Assembly: GCA_046596055.1 (NCBI GenBank)
Contig: JBKJNH010000204.1
Location: 1-5,891, forward strand
Direction: 5' to 3'
Length of the DNA: 5,891 bases
From: JANPEF01 sp046596055
Lineage (GTDB): Bacteria; Eisenbacteria; RBG-16-71-46; DASYSL01
The translations under genes and the position numbers were made by a program. Shown in pieces: positions 5,554 through 5,891 of the stretch. Every line of letters begins with the position of its first letter. Within the stretch, counting starts at the first letter, position 1. The notes beneath the pieces were generated by a model. The model was not told the origin of the DNA, ran no database searches, and was given only the letters and a program-made list of their open reading frames with translations.

Positions 5554-5891
5554 GCGCCCGGCGCGGACTTCCGGTAGTCGCGCAGCTGGGGCGTGCGCCA
5601 CGCCGTCCACGCCGTCGCCAGGATGCAGCCGATCCCTCCGGTGACCACCGAGAACGGCGCCGTGGTCGCCTGCGCCACCAGTCCCGCTTCGAGTTCCCCG
5701 AGCTGCGGCCCTCCCATGAAGAACACCATGTTCACGCCGGTCATGCGCCCGCGCATCGTGTCGGGCGTGGCGAGCTGCCGGACGACGTTGCGCAGCACCG
5801 TGCTCACCGTGTCGGCCGCGCCGGTGACGGCCAGGCACAGGAACGTGAGCGCGAACGAGCGCGACAGGCCGAACACGATCGTCGCCAGCCC
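5550..5891 (-). CDS. Major facilitator superfamily transporter, C-terminal fragment
   Basis: The frame is open from the right edge to a TAG stop at 5550, giving the last 113 residues; the N-terminal three quarters lie outside the window. The fragment has a hydrophobic helix, then RNVVRQLATP and a short cytoplasmic loop with MRGRMTGVN. A helix with FFMGGPQLGELEAG follows, then a final helix and a short charged tail. This arrangement fits the last helices of an MFS drug/siderophore exporter of the EntS-like (MFS_3) type, in which R-G-R after a TP turn and a G-P-x-L-G-E-x-E-A-G stretch are common. The substrate cannot be told from the tail. A GTG at 5876 could be mistaken for a start, but conserved-looking sequence continues upstream of it to the edge, so this is a truncation by the window and not a short gene. 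Confidence 0.82.
   Translation of the reverse strand, partial: GLATIVFGLSRSFALTFLCLAVTGAADTVSTVLRNVVRQLATPDTMRGRMTGVNMVFFMGGPQLGELEAGLVAQATTAPFSVVTGGIGCILATAWTAWRTPQLRDYRKSAPGA

Noticed and set aside
4192..5838. A 548-residue open frame on the minus strand opposite the symporter
   Set aside because: The translation is dominated by Arg, His, Gln, Gly and Asp with no fold-like pattern, and it lies antisense to a gene with clear DAACS motifs. It also runs through the MFS fragment in another frame. This is a GC-rich codon-bias shadow.
5550..5876. A complete 108-residue gene starting at GTG 5876
   Set aside because: The frame continues open to the right edge with membrane-type sequence, so this is the tail of a longer MFS transporter.

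Overview
The window is a gene-dense, very GC-rich stretch of bacterial chromosome (roughly 70% G+C by eye). It holds six protein genes: four complete and two cut by the window edges. No RNA genes, mobile elements, CRISPR arrays or long repeats are visible, and no gap without a gene exceeds about 160 bases. The first gene ends in a FlgD/type IX-secretion-like sorting domain. That, with the base composition, suggests a GC-rich member of the FCB superphylum or a neighbouring lineage, for example the Eisenbacteria. This is inference from composition and domain style only; no marker gene is present.

Left part (1-1837, minus strand): a two-gene operon is read right to left. The first gene is an FMN-dependent nitroreductase-fold protein that closely resembles iodotyrosine deiodinase. 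Its stop overlaps the start of an exported zinc phospholipase C / S1-P1 nuclease-type protein (ATGA overlap). That second protein has a signal peptide and a C-terminal sorting-like domain, and it runs off the left edge just before its natural end.

Middle (1838-1998): a divergent intergenic region of about 160 bp with candidate promoters in both directions.

Right part (1999-5553, plus strand): a probable three-gene operon. It encodes a cytoplasmic DUF885 zinc-peptidase-like protein, an ADP-ribose pyrophosphatase-type Nudix hydrolase 22 bp downstream, and a DAACS (glutamate/aspartate or C4-dicarboxylate) symporter whose GTG overlaps the Nudix stop. Peptide breakdown next to acidic amino-acid uptake is a plausible shared theme, but nothing in the sequence proves it. 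The symporter differs from the archaeal model GltPh at several residues of one sodium site.

Far right (5550-5891, minus strand): the C-terminal 113 residues of a major facilitator transporter. Its stop codon overlaps the symporter stop inside a CTAG palindrome.

I see no new multi-gene system such as a defence island, biosynthetic cluster or mobile element. The items most worth checking are the altered sodium site of the symporter, the complete deiodinase-type substrate triad in the flavoprotein, and the mixed ligand pattern of the exported zinc enzyme.
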